Assembly (NCBI GenBank): GCA_030748415.1
Contig: JASMMA010000008.1
Coordinates: forward strand, 50,932-114,931
DNA: 64,000 bases
Direction of reading: 5' to 3'
DNA from: Planctomycetota bacterium
Lineage (GTDB): Bacteria > Planctomycetota > UBA1135
A program made the translations under genes and the position numbers. Within the stretch, counting starts at the first letter, position 1, and every line of letters begins with the position of its first letter. A model generated the notes under the pieces. It worked only from the letters and a program-made list of their open reading frames with translations. It did no database searches and was not told the DNA's origin. Positions 44,303 to 52,224 of this stretch are shown here, in pieces.

Positions 44303-45385
44303 ATGCTTTTAGCCACAGTTTTGCTAATCCAGGGGCAAGCCCTGGCACCCCTAACCTCAGGCGGCACGACCGCTCCAACTCCTCAAGTCGAGAAAACGGT
44401 CACCATTTTTGGTCGTCTGCAAAGCGACTTCACTCTTTCCGGTGCCGCAGGTGATGAAGATGCCTCCGCTGTTGAATTCCGCCGCGTTCGCATTGGCGCC
44501 AAAGGCAATCTTTCCGCTGCCGCCTCTTACAAGGTGGAACTGGATTTTGCTAGCAGTAGCAGTCCCGCCAAGTTTGCCGATGCTTATCTCCAACTGAAGA
44601 ACATTGGCCCCGGAGCCATCAAGATAGGTCATTTCAAGGAGCCATTTGGTTTGGACGAATTAACATCCAGCCGTTTCATTACCTTTATGGAACGCTCCGT
44701 GGTGAGTGGGTTTGCCCCTGCACGCAATCATGGAATTATGATGTCCAACAGCACGGAAGAGTTGACTTGGCAAGCAGGTACCTTCTGGGATGCGGATGCA
44801 TACGGCGAAGATTCCGACGCGGACAACAACACTTCATTGGGCGCTCGAGTGGTTTACCGCCCCTGGGTTACGGACAAGGGTCGCACTTTGTTGCACTTGG
44901 GCGCATCCCTACAAAAGCGCGACGGAACTAAAGCCTTCAAGGCTTACCCGGGCTCCCACGAGTCTGGATCTTGGTCCACCACCCTGACAAATGCCGACAC
45001 CACGGGTTTGGAATTGGCTTACACCGATGGTCCATTGAGCCTGATGGGGGAGTACGCCAGCACCGATTCGGATGAGGGTGAGGCAACCGCAAAATCAGCC
45101 CAGGTCAGTTGGTTCATGGGTGATCAATTCCGAGGCTACAAAACATCCTCTGCAGCTTTCGAGCGAACAAAAGGGGCTTCTGAAGGGGCCTGGGAATTGG
45201 CTGCCCGTTGGGGTGACTACGATTTCAGTGCAGTGGCAGGCGGCAATTCTGGCCAGGCGAAGGGTGTTGCTGTGAATTGGTATGTGGACTCCAATACACG
45301 AGTTATGGTGGATTCCACCACCGTTGAACCTGAGGGCGCTGAGAACTACAGCGTTATGGCGGTTCGCTTCGCTTTCGACTTCTAA
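44303..45385 (+). CDS. OprP/OprO-type outer-membrane porin
   Basis: 360 residues. A short signal peptide (LLATVLLIQGQALA) leads into a beta-barrel with alternating hydrophobic strands and a terminal Phe (YSVMAVRFAFDF), the outer-membrane insertion signature. VEFRRVRIGAKGNLSAAASYKVELDFA, DAYLQLKNIGPGAIKIGHFKEPFGLDELTSS-type segments and FMERS are hallmark positions of the phosphate-selective porin O/P family. It probably admits phosphate or other anions; specificity residues cannot be judged here. The 127-bp leader upstream has no clear promoter. Confidence 0.9.
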   Translation: MLLATVLLIQGQALAPLTSGGTTAPTPQVEKTVTIFGRLQSDFTLSGAAGDEDASAVEFRRVRIGAKGNLSAAASYKVELDFASSSSPAKFADAYLQLKNIGPGAIKIGHFKEPFGLDELTSSRFITFMERSVVSGFAPARNHGIMMSNSTEELTWQAGTFWDADAYGEDSDADNNTSLGARVVYRPWVTDKGRTLLHLGASLQKRDGTKAFKAYPGSHESGSWSTTLTNADTTGLELAYTDGPLSLMGEYASTDSDEGEATAKSAQVSWFMGDQFRGYKTSSAAFERTKGASEGAWELAARWGDYDFSAVAGGNSGQAKGVAVNWYVDSNTRVMVDSTTVEPEGAENYSVMAVRFAFDF

Positions 45386-45429
45386 AGAAAGCCAACGCGA
45401 CAGACCAATTTTTCGTAAAAAGGGGGGTC

Positions 45430-46557
45430 ATGAAAGGACTTCTCACCCCCCTTAGCTTTCTTTTCCTACTACCTTCTCTGTGCGCCCAAGGCGGATATTT
45501 GGGTGTTCAGTTGCAAGCAAGCGACCAGGTCGGCGCTCTCATATCTGATGTAACTGAGCCGAGCGCTGCAGAGATTATGGGGTTGCTTCCGGGCGACCGG
45601 ATTCTGGCTTTAGATAATACGGGCATCATGAACCGAGAAGCTTTGGTTCAAGAAGTGGGTCGCCGCTTGCCTGGCGAAATCGTAAAGCTCCGAATCCAGC
45701 GGGGTAATCAGGAGATAACCCTTCGGGGGCTATTGGGTCGCCGTTCTGGGAGGGGATTGCAGCCATCGGATTCTCCGTTTGGAACTCGAAAACCTGTTCC
45801 TTTGGAAGAATGGAAGAGGCTGGAAGAGTTACTTGAAAACCAGGATGGTGTTTTTGAAATTCCAAAATTTCCCGAAATGCCAAACTTCCCCGAATTCCCA
45901 AGAATGTTTGATGGGGATGAGTTTTTTGGAGGATTTCAATTGGATATGGGTTCCATGCCCCTCGAAGGGATGGATGTTTATCTAAGCTATCCTGAATCCA
46001 CATCTGAAGAAGAGCGTGAACGCCTACTTCAAGAAGCTCGAGAAAAATATGGCGAAGATGTTGTTGTTGAATTCAAGGGGCGGGGAACTGTGATTCGCAT
46101 GGGCTCTTCTCAATCTCTTGGTGGAAAGCCGATGCCTGACCGCCCAAAGGATCTTGAAGCTATTTTGAAAGAGGGTGAGTTTGAGATTCCACAGAGTGAA
46201 AAAAAAGGAAAGGAAAAGAAGAGCGAAGAGTCCAAATGGCATGAAAGCATTGAAGATGCTCTCAAGGCTGCCAAGGAAAGCGGGAAACCAGTTCTTGTGG
46301 ATTTCTACGCGGACTGGTGCGGTCCCTGCCGCGAACTAGGGGAGAAGGTCTTGGATAACCCCACCCACCAAAAGCTGATGTCCAAGTTTGAAGGCGTTCG
46401 GGTTAACACCGACAAGAATAGAAAACTCGCGAAGCAGTACGGCGTTCGGGGTATCCCGGATGTCCGGGTTTTGGACAAGGACGGAAAAGAAGTGCTCCGA
46501 ATCCGAGGGTTCAAGGGTGAGCAGGAGACCGTGAAGGCCCTTCAGGGGCTTTTTTAA
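45430..46557 (+). CDS. Exported PDZ-thioredoxin fusion protein
   Basis: 375 residues. A signal peptide ends near LCAQ (20). Residues 22-100 are a PDZ domain (GYLGVQLQAS, AEIMGLLPGDRILALDNTGI, VKLRIQRGNQEITL). A long charged, Pro/Phe/Glu-rich linker follows. Residues about 268-375 are a thioredoxin domain with the redox motif WCGPC at 296-300 and cis-Pro in VRGIPDVRVLD. The combination suggests a periplasmic disulfide reductase or chaperone that recruits client C-termini through the PDZ domain, an inference. GGGGGG lies just before the ATG. A terminator is embedded in the last codons. Confidence 0.9.
   Translation: MKGLLTPLSFLFLLPSLCAQGGYLGVQLQASDQVGALISDVTEPSAAEIMGLLPGDRILALDNTGIMNREALVQEVGRRLPGEIVKLRIQRGNQEITLRGLLGRRSGRGLQPSDSPFGTRKPVPLEEWKRLEELLENQDGVFEIPKFPEMPNFPEFPRMFDGDEFFGGFQLDMGSMPLEGMDVYLSYPESTSEEERERLLQEAREKYGEDVVVEFKGRGTVIRMGSSQSLGGKPMPDRPKDLEAILKEGEFEIPQSEKKGKEKKSEESKWHESIEDALKAAKESGKPVLVDFYADWCGPCRELGEKVLDNPTHQKLMSKFEGVRVNTDKNRKLAKQYGVRGIPDVRVLDKDGKEVLRIRGFKGEQETVKALQGLF
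46534..46556 (+). terminator. Terminator embedded in the end of the PDZ-thioredoxin gene
   Basis: AAGGCCC (46534-46540) pairs with GGGCTTT (46546-46552, one G-T pair) around a short loop and runs into TTTTTTAA, which also encodes the last Phe and the stop codon. The stop is therefore inside the terminator. Confidence 0.6.
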
Positions 46558-46560
46558 GAC

Positions 46561-46879
46561 TTTCTCGATTTCCAGTCCGGTTCTTGGCGACCGAGGGACT
46601 GATTTCAATAAGCGAGGATTGAAATGAAACGCCATCTAATGAACTCCGCAAGTCGTCAAGAGCCTTCAAGGCTCGTTCGGGGGAACAGCGGCTCGCGGCA
46701 AAAGGGTGCGCTTCAGTCGCTTTGGGAACTCTGGTTCCGGTTTTGGTCGGGGGACCAAAGCCGGAGTGTGACCAGGGGAGGACTTATTTCGCTGCCTTTA
46801 AGGCAGGTAATTTTCCGCTAACTTTGATCCCTTCGGGGGTTTGATTGAAGGCCTGAATCGGGGGATTCAGGCCTTTTTT
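46561..46879 (+). ncRNA. Candidate structured RNA, unidentified class
   Basis: This 390-bp gap (46558-46944) has no convincing gene but a dense run of hairpins in order: CAGTCC/GGACTG (46573-46601); ATTTCAAT/ATTGAAAT, 8 bp perfect (46602-46625); GAGCC/GGCTC (46660-46674); GTTC-GGGG-GAAC (46675-46686); a 12-bp stem with GGGG loop (46737-46764); CTGCC/GGCAG (46792-46806); and a 10-bp terminator with GGGG loop (46850-46879). It is bounded upstream by the PDZ-thioredoxin terminator, so it would need its own promoter. I find no RNase P, tmRNA, SRP or known riboswitch signature. The plus strand is inferred from the T-run. A 65-codon frame inside (46624-46821) looks non-coding. Confidence 0.5.
46850..46879 (+). 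terminator. Strong intrinsic terminator
   Basis: GGCCTGAATC and GATTCAGGCC form a perfect 10-bp stem with loop GGGG, followed by six T. It ends the candidate structured RNA and insulates the secreted-protein genes downstream. Confidence 0.9.
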
Positions 46880-46915
46880 CTTATTAATTAGAGAAAACCT
46901 AGGATTCCCCTAATT

Positions 46916-46933
46916 AGGAAGTCGCAAAATTCC
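46916..46933 (+). promoter_or_regulatory. Partial match to the short repeat upstream of top6B and gspG
   Basis: AGGAAGTCGCAAAATTCC shares its first ten bases exactly with repeat copy 1 and keeps the spaced TTCC. It lies 11 bp before the GTG at 46945. It could be a shared operator, or a chance match. Confidence 0.25.
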
Positions 46934-46944
46934 GAAAGAGGGGA

Positions 46945-47481
46945 GTGCCATACCGCTCAGCTATCTTCGTCATACCACTCCTTTGCCTTGGAGCTGGTTG
47001 GAGCACCCTCTCGGCTTCGTCTGTGGAAAAGGGGGCAGATTTAGAAGGTCTGGTCTCTCAGGCCGATTGGATTGCTGAAGTTGAGACGATAAACAAGCGG
47101 AGCGAGTTGTCTGCGGACGGGAGCATTCAGACCATCTTCACTTTTTCGGCCATCACTCCGATGAAGGGCAGCGTGGCCTCCACTGAAGAAGTCCGGATTC
47201 CGGGCGGAGTGGCGGCTGGCCGTGGCTTGCACATTCCGGGTATGCCGCGAATCGAGGTGGGCGACCACCACATTTTGTTCTTAAGTCAAGAAAGTGCTGT
47301 TCAGCGATGGAGACTCCCGGTCCGGCTTTCAGCCGGCGCATTCAAAGTTCGCCAGGCCCATTCAGGGGCTGGTCGCACGGTGGTTCGTGCGCTGGCGGGA
47401 GAACATGAACCCGAAATCCAGGATTACCAAACCATCCGAACTCGAATCCTCAATGAAGTTGCTGCCCAGCGTTCTCGTTAG
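46945..47481 (+). CDS. Exported 'PGG' protein, partner gene of matrixin
   Basis: 178 residues from a GTG at 46945. A signal peptide (AIFVIPLLCLGAGWSTLSAS) is followed by VSQADWIAEVETINK, a TIFTFSAITPMKGS strand, VRIPGGVAAGRG and GMPRIEVGDHHILFLSQ. These align with the middle of the larger protein at 12065-13006 but without its C-terminal helix. The gene precedes a matrixin-TIG gene, overlapping it by 29 bp, as its homolog precedes another one. Function unknown; the repeated pairing suggests a dedicated partner of the protease. Confidence 0.75.
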   Translation: MPYRSAIFVIPLLCLGAGWSTLSASSVEKGADLEGLVSQADWIAEVETINKRSELSADGSIQTIFTFSAITPMKGSVASTEEVRIPGGVAAGRGLHIPGMPRIEVGDHHILFLSQESAVQRWRLPVRLSAGAFKVRQAHSGAGRTVVRALAGEHEPEIQDYQTIRTRILNEVAAQRSR

Positions 47482-49648
47482 ACGCTTTGCGATTCTTGCA
47501 TTGGTCCTCACCTGTTTGGGCGGGTCGGCGTTGGGGTATGTGCGTATTGTGCTCAATGGAAAAACACTCTATTGGGGTTCGAATGTGATTGAGTGGAAAC
47601 TCAGTACTCCTGGCTTCGACGGTATTGTTGATGATGGTAGTTATCGCTCGTCTGTTCGACATGGATTAGAAAGCTGGGAAGATGTTTACGGTACAAATCT
47701 TCATTTCCGCTTTGATGGAGAAACAACCGGAACAAATTATTCCAGTCACTCCAGTCATTTGGTGATGGTGGACAATGACAATTCCACCGGGTTTTTCCCT
47801 GTGGGCACGGGCATGGTTGCGGTGACTCCTCTTAGCTATCGCCTAAGTGACGGGAAAATCCTGGACGCAGACATCTTGTTGAATGCGCGCGACTGGAATT
47901 TTTCCGCCGACCGGAGCCAAGGGACATTTGATATTCAAGACATTATCACTCATGAAGCAGGCCACTTGATTGGCTTGGATCACTCAGCTTCGCTTGCTTC
48001 TTCCATGTGGCCCTATGTCTCAACTTCACAATGGCACCACCGGAGTTTAAGTGCCGACGATCAGGCTGGTGCTGTCGCCTTAAAACCATATGGAGGCGAC
48101 TCACGATTGAACGGTCGTATCCTAAGCCCTCAAGGAGGCGGGATTTCTGGTGCCATTGTTGGAATCATTAACTCTCAAGATGGCCGGCAAGCAACAACAG
48201 TCCTTTCAGATTCAAATGGCAATTGGACCGTGCGGGGCCTAGCTCCAGGTGACTATCTAGTTTATGCCACACCTCTGGAAGGTGGAATGTCTTCTGCCAA
48301 CCTAACTGGAGACACGAATGTGGATACCCAGTTTTCAAGCGGGTTCTATGGTGGCTTTCACATGCCGCTTGTATTTAGTGTTGGAAGTGGTCAAATACTT
48401 TCTTGCGGAGATTGGACCATGCCTGCCGATTCTAATCTTCAAGATAATGCGAGCTATTCTAAGCGTTTTCGAGTTGGTGAAACAAAGACCATTAACTTGA
48501 CTGGCTCCGGTTTTTCTCCCAACGGCATGCAGGTCGAGACTAAATCCCCGTTCGTTTCTGCAATGCCAATCGCTGGTGGCACTTCTTGGTGTCGTGTATT
48601 GGTTTCAACAACTCTCGATGCACCCATTGGTCAGTATGATCTTTTTCTATCCCATCCCAGCGGAGACATTGATGCGATTCCTTCAGCAATTGAAGTCATT
48701 GCCGAAGCTCCCTCGATTCAATCTTTAAGTCAGTCGGCGGTTTCTATTCACGGCGGCGAACTGTTGCAAATCCATGGGAGTGGATTCCAACCAGGTTGTT
48801 GGGTTGTCATCGGTGGCCGTGAAGTTGTCAGTTCCACATTACTCAGCTCCGACATTCTTGAGGTTGTCGTTCCTGAACATGATGGCGGAGTTGTTGATGT
48901 GATGATTCAAAACCCGGATGCCCAAAGTGACATTATTAAAGATTCTCTTACTTATGTTGCAGTCCCCACATTCTCAAGCCTCTGGCCGATTGCTGGCCAG
49001 ACTTCCGGCGGGACAAGGACCCTCGTGCATGGCGAAGACTTTTCAAATGGAATTCAAGTTTTTATTGGTGGACGACCCGCGCCCACAAATTGGAGGTCAA
49101 CACAGCTGCTTGAGGTGACAACGCCCTCAGGCAATGCTGGTAGTGCGGATCTCGTCCTTCGGAACCCGGGCTCTCCAGATGTGACTGAGCTGGACGCGTT
49201 CCGTTTTGTTCAAACCCAAGACCCAGAAGTTCTGAACTTTACCCCAAGCTCTGGAAAGGGTGGGGGCGGAGCCTTGGTGAAAATCTACGGTCAAAACCTA
49301 GAGAATTCTGCCCGAGTTTTCTTTGGGGTGGACTCTGCAACTGGCTTGGGTGGTGTCGAGGGTGACAGCCTAGAAGCTGTAGCCTCTACCGAGATTCAAG
49401 TGAGAAGCCCGCATTATCGAGAAGGAAGTTGGGGAGTTCGCTTGGAGTTGGCGAATGGTCAAGGAATCATGGCCCCAGGCAACTTTCTTTTTGAAGCAGC
49501 GCCTGTGGTAGGGGGGTGCGCTGGAGTCGTGGGCCGACCTGGCACCTTTAGCGGGTGGGGAGAACTTCCAGCCTTTCTCATGCTGTTCATTGGGGCATGG
49601 GTATTCCGCAGAAAGAAGAACGTATGGGTTCGAAGGGCAGGGGACTAG
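47453..49648 (+). CDS. Matrixin-family metalloprotease with TIG/IPT domains (second copy)
   Basis: 731 residues from the ATG at 47453, which gives a clean signal peptide (VLVRRFAILALVLTCLGGSALG). An ATG at 47405 would add 16 polar residues. The zinc site is HEAGHLIGLDH at 167-177 with Met-turn Met185 (SMWPYV). A regulatory-like beta domain (GISGAIVGIINSQDGRQ) and about four TIG domains follow (LWPIAGQTSGGTRTLVHGEDF, NFTPSSGKGGGGALVKIYG). The tail is GGCAGVVG, LPAFLMLFIGAWVF, then a basic end, matching the tail of the protein at 15369-17537. The two are similar throughout. Probably exported and held at the surface. It follows a 'PGG' gene and precedes an alkaline-phosphatase-like lipoprotein by 9 bp. 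Confidence 0.88.
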   Translation: MKLLPSVLVRRFAILALVLTCLGGSALGYVRIVLNGKTLYWGSNVIEWKLSTPGFDGIVDDGSYRSSVRHGLESWEDVYGTNLHFRFDGETTGTNYSSHSSHLVMVDNDNSTGFFPVGTGMVAVTPLSYRLSDGKILDADILLNARDWNFSADRSQGTFDIQDIITHEAGHLIGLDHSASLASSMWPYVSTSQWHHRSLSADDQAGAVALKPYGGDSRLNGRILSPQGGGISGAIVGIINSQDGRQATTVLSDSNGNWTVRGLAPGDYLVYATPLEGGMSSANLTGDTNVDTQFSSGFYGGFHMPLVFSVGSGQILSCGDWTMPADSNLQDNASYSKRFRVGETKTINLTGSGFSPNGMQVETKSPFVSAMPIAGGTSWCRVLVSTTLDAPIGQYDLFLSHPSGDIDAIPSAIEVIAEAPSIQSLSQSAVSIHGGELLQIHGSGFQPGCWVVIGGREVVSSTLLSSDILEVVVPEHDGGVVDVMIQNPDAQSDIIKDSLTYVAVPTFSSLWPIAGQTSGGTRTLVHGEDFSNGIQVFIGGRPAPTNWRSTQLLEVTTPSGNAGSADLVLRNPGSPDVTELDAFRFVQTQDPEVLNFTPSSGKGGGGALVKIYGQNLENSARVFFGVDSATGLGGVEGDSLEAVASTEIQVRSPHYREGSWGVRLELANGQGIMAPGNFLFEAAPVVGGCAGVVGRPGTFSGWGELPAFLMLFIGAWVFRRKKNVWVRRAGD

Positions 49649-49657
49649 AATCCCTAG

Positions 49658-51025
49658 GTGAGCTTCCGCGCCGCTTCCCTGTTCCTCCTTGCCATTTCAG
49701 TACTCTCATTAGGGTTCACTGGCTGTTCTCGTGAACAGGAAGGCCAATGTTCACCCGTATTAGTGGTTGGCATGGACGGGCTTGAATGGGATGTTCTTGA
49801 GCCTCTTCTTGATAAAGGTCGCCTGCCCAATTTTGAAAAGCTCATTCAGCGAGGAATCGGGGGAAGCATTCAAACAGCAGTGCCAACCTTTTCACCTGTT
49901 TTGTGGTCCACCATTGCGACTGGGTTCGGCCCTCAAGAACATGGAATCCTAAATTTTGCCGAAATGGGTGCGGATGGCCAGTTAGGAAAACCATACACAT
50001 CCAACACCCGTCGAGTACCAGCTATATGGAACATGGCCGCAGAGCAAAATCGCCGAGTTCTATCTACGGCTTGGTGGGTCTCTTGGCCAGCAGAAGCAAT
50101 TTCGAATGGTCGAATTGTTGCTTCTTATGCAGCACAAGCTCAGGGTCGAATATTATGGAAGTCTGGTGTGTGGAAAGATGGTCTTCCCGACCTGACATAT
50201 CCAAATGAATTGATTGAAGAAATCCTTCCTGCTCTCCAAAATGGCGCCCCTGAGGGGCCTCTTCGGAAAGAGTTCAACAGTGTTTTTGGTTCCATCCCAC
50301 AAGGTGGAGATTGGGATTTTCCTTGGCAGAGAGACCGGCTGTTTCGAGTGGCTTATCACGGGGACCGAACTCATCACCGGATTATGCTGGAGCAACTTCA
50401 AAAGGAAGTTGCCGACCTTAATATGGTTTACTATGGCCTTCCCGATGTTTCAGGCCATTATTTTTGGCGATACCGAGAGCCCTCTGCTTTTTCCTACTTT
50501 ATTCCGGAAGAGCAAATCGCAAGACTTGGTGACAGAATCGACCGAGTTTATGAAGTTATGGATCGCTGGCTAGGAGAGTTACTTGAAGCTGTTCCCGAGG
50601 ATACTCATATTCTCATATTGAGCGATCACGGTATGCATGCTTTCAATCTTGCAAACCCACGACAAATCCAATCTGGTGGACACGAAGACGGGCCGGATGG
50701 GGTCTTTATTTTTGCAGGACCCTCAGCAAAGCAGACTGGGCTCCTCCCCAAGGAAGAGCGTCGTGTAACGAATATCTTTCAAATTGCCCCAGCGCTTCTT
50801 CATCTGCTTAATCTTCCTGTTCCAGAAGATATGCCTGCCCCTGTCCCGAGCCAGCTCTTTACGAACGATTGGAGCTCGAGCCACCCTGTGGAAAAAGGCC
50901 CCAGCCTGAGACCTGGGTTCCGAAAGGCAACACCACCTAGAATACCTGGGAAGGGTTACGACAAAGAGTTCATCGACTCCATGCGTGCAATCGGTTATGT
51001 TGGGGGCGAGGAGGAAGAAGAATAA
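49658..51025 (+). CDS. Alkaline-phosphatase-superfamily lipoprotein (type I phosphodiesterase-like)
   Basis: 455 residues from a GTG at 49658. The lipobox is LGFTGC (Cys about 23). Metal and catalytic motifs of the phosphodiesterase/nucleotide pyrophosphatase group are VVGMDGLEWDVLEPLL (Asp), TFSPVLWSTIATGFGPQEHG (nucleophile Thr/Ser region), YGLPDVSGHYFW (Asp, His), ILSDHGMHAF (Asp, His) and SGGHEDGPDGVFIFAGP (His). The superfamily hydrolyses or transfers phospho-, sulfo- or phosphonate groups. This copy is outer-membrane or periplasmic. It shares the plan of two soluble-looking homologs at 53754 and 57521. The C-terminal IGYVGGEEEEE is encoded by purine-rich DNA that also serves as the ribosome site of the next gene. 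Confidence 0.87.
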   Translation: MSFRAASLFLLAISVLSLGFTGCSREQEGQCSPVLVVGMDGLEWDVLEPLLDKGRLPNFEKLIQRGIGGSIQTAVPTFSPVLWSTIATGFGPQEHGILNFAEMGADGQLGKPYTSNTRRVPAIWNMAAEQNRRVLSTAWWVSWPAEAISNGRIVASYAAQAQGRILWKSGVWKDGLPDLTYPNELIEEILPALQNGAPEGPLRKEFNSVFGSIPQGGDWDFPWQRDRLFRVAYHGDRTHHRIMLEQLQKEVADLNMVYYGLPDVSGHYFWRYREPSAFSYFIPEEQIARLGDRIDRVYEVMDRWLGELLEAVPEDTHILILSDHGMHAFNLANPRQIQSGGHEDGPDGVFIFAGPSAKQTGLLPKEERRVTNIFQIAPALLHLLNLPVPEDMPAPVPSQLFTNDWSSSHPVEKGPSLRPGFRKATPPRIPGKGYDKEFIDSMRAIGYVGGEEEEE

Positions 51026-51501
51026 TGTTCAAACGAGTTTTATTGGCGACGGATTTTTCAGAACACGCCCGCGCGGCGTATCCCTGGGCTGCGGAAATGG
51101 CCCGCAAATCTGATGGCACCGTAGTTCTGGTTCATGCATTCGAAGATGACCTTGTTGCTGCTGCGCCTGCGCTCAGCGGCTATGTTCAAACGGAAGCTCT
51201 TGATTTGGGCCAATATCGTGATGAGTTTCGTCGTGGCTCTGCGGCCGCCCTTGCTGCCGCCGCAGTAGAAATCGAGGCCCTTCATTCCCAAGTAGAGACT
51301 CATTTACTTGAGGGCGGTGGGCGCCCGTGGCAGACGATTGTCGCAGCTGCGACAGAACACGATTGTGGGGTTATAGTCCTTTCCACCCACGGCCGAGGGG
51401 GGCTGGCCCATATTCTAATTGGCTCTACCGCTGAGAAAATTGTGCGCACTGCACATTGTCCGGTGTTAACCGTGCACCTTGGAGATCAAGTTAAAGATTG
51501 A
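51025..51501 (+). CDS. Universal stress protein (UspA family)
   Basis: 158 residues. LLATDFSEHARAAYPWAAEMA opens the fold. The ATP-binding motif G-2x-G-9x-G-S/T is present in STHGRGGLAHILIGSTAEKIV, followed by CPVLTV. This is the ATP-binding UspA subgroup of cytoplasmic stress regulators. The start overlaps the previous stop (TAATG), with GAGGAGGAAGAAG upstream as a strong ribosome site. It seems translationally coupled to the lipoprotein gene although the products act in different compartments. Confidence 0.94.
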   Translation: MFKRVLLATDFSEHARAAYPWAAEMARKSDGTVVLVHAFEDDLVAAAPALSGYVQTEALDLGQYRDEFRRGSAAALAAAAVEIEALHSQVETHLLEGGGRPWQTIVAAATEHDCGVIVLSTHGRGGLAHILIGSTAEKIVRTAHCPVLTVHLGDQVKD

Positions 51502-51516
51502 TTCCCAATTGAAACC

Positions 51517-52224
51517 ATGACCAAGGATACATCAAATTTACGGACGCCCATTGTTGCTTTTGACATTGAAGTTGCGGGTTTGGAGTGGGAAGAAGTAGAT
51601 GAAGCAACTCGCCATTACCTGCTTTCTAGGAAGAAGCAACGGGAGAACGAAGACCCTGTAAAACACCGCCTTGCATTGGTTCGTGGTCTGGGTCGTGTTG
51701 TTTCCGTAGGCATGTGGAACTTGGAAAAGGACACAGGCGCAGTACTCGTTCATGGAAGTGGCAATCAGTGGGAGGATTTTGATGTTGTTCCAGGAACAAA
51801 AATATGGCGAGGAAATGAACGCGAGTTGCTCTCGGAGTTTTGGCGGCTTGCTGAAGAATGGGGGAGTGTTGTTACATACAACGGGCGCGCATACGACGGA
51901 CCCGTTCTCATGACTCGGTCTGCAATGTTAGATGTCGCTCCATCCAGGAACTTGGCAGGGTACCGATACAGTGTCCGTGACCATTGCGACTTGATGGATG
52001 TTCTAAGTTTCTTTGGTGCTGCCCGAGAAAACTACTCTCTCGATTATTGGTGTCGACGCTTTGGTGTTGAGTCCCCAAAAGGGAAAATGGATGGCTCCAT
52101 GGTTGCCCAAAAAGCCCGTTCGGGGCGTTATGACGAGATTGCGGAATATTGTCTTCGCGATACTCGCGCAACGGCAGATTTATTTCGCCGCTTGCAATCC
52201 ACCCTAATTCCATTATTTGGTTGA
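51517..52224 (+). CDS. Predicted 3'-5' exonuclease (DEDDy, PolB-exonuclease-like)
   Basis: 235 residues. VAFDIEVAG holds the first Asp/Glu (D16, E18). SVVTYNGRAYDGPVL is the second motif with Asp. EYCLRDTRATADLF gives YxxxD, the DEDDy third motif. This matches the stand-alone exonuclease family related to the proofreading domain of family B polymerases. It probably degrades DNA or RNA 3' ends; the substrate is unknown. It sits between a stress protein and a flippase gene, overlapping the flippase start by 8 bp. Confidence 0.85.
   Translation: MTKDTSNLRTPIVAFDIEVAGLEWEEVDEATRHYLLSRKKQRENEDPVKHRLALVRGLGRVVSVGMWNLEKDTGAVLVHGSGNQWEDFDVVPGTKIWRGNERELLSEFWRLAEEWGSVVTYNGRAYDGPVLMTRSAMLDVAPSRNLAGYRYSVRDHCDLMDVLSFFGAARENYSLDYWCRRFGVESPKGKMDGSMVAQKARSGRYDEIAEYCLRDTRATADLFRRLQSTLIPLFG

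Noticed and set aside
46602..46630. ATTTCAAT...ATTGAAATGAAAC resembles the end of a CRISPR repeat
   Set aside because: Only one copy is present, with no spacers or cas genes; it is better read as a hairpin.
46624..46821. 65-codon frame within the gene-free stretch
   Set aside because: Biased, Arg/Ser-rich product, no ribosome site, and it spans several strong hairpins.
46561..46879. RNase P RNA, tmRNA or SRP RNA
   Set aside because: None of the conserved core sequences of these RNAs (for example the RNase P GAGGAAAGUCC core or the SRP tetraloop region) was found.
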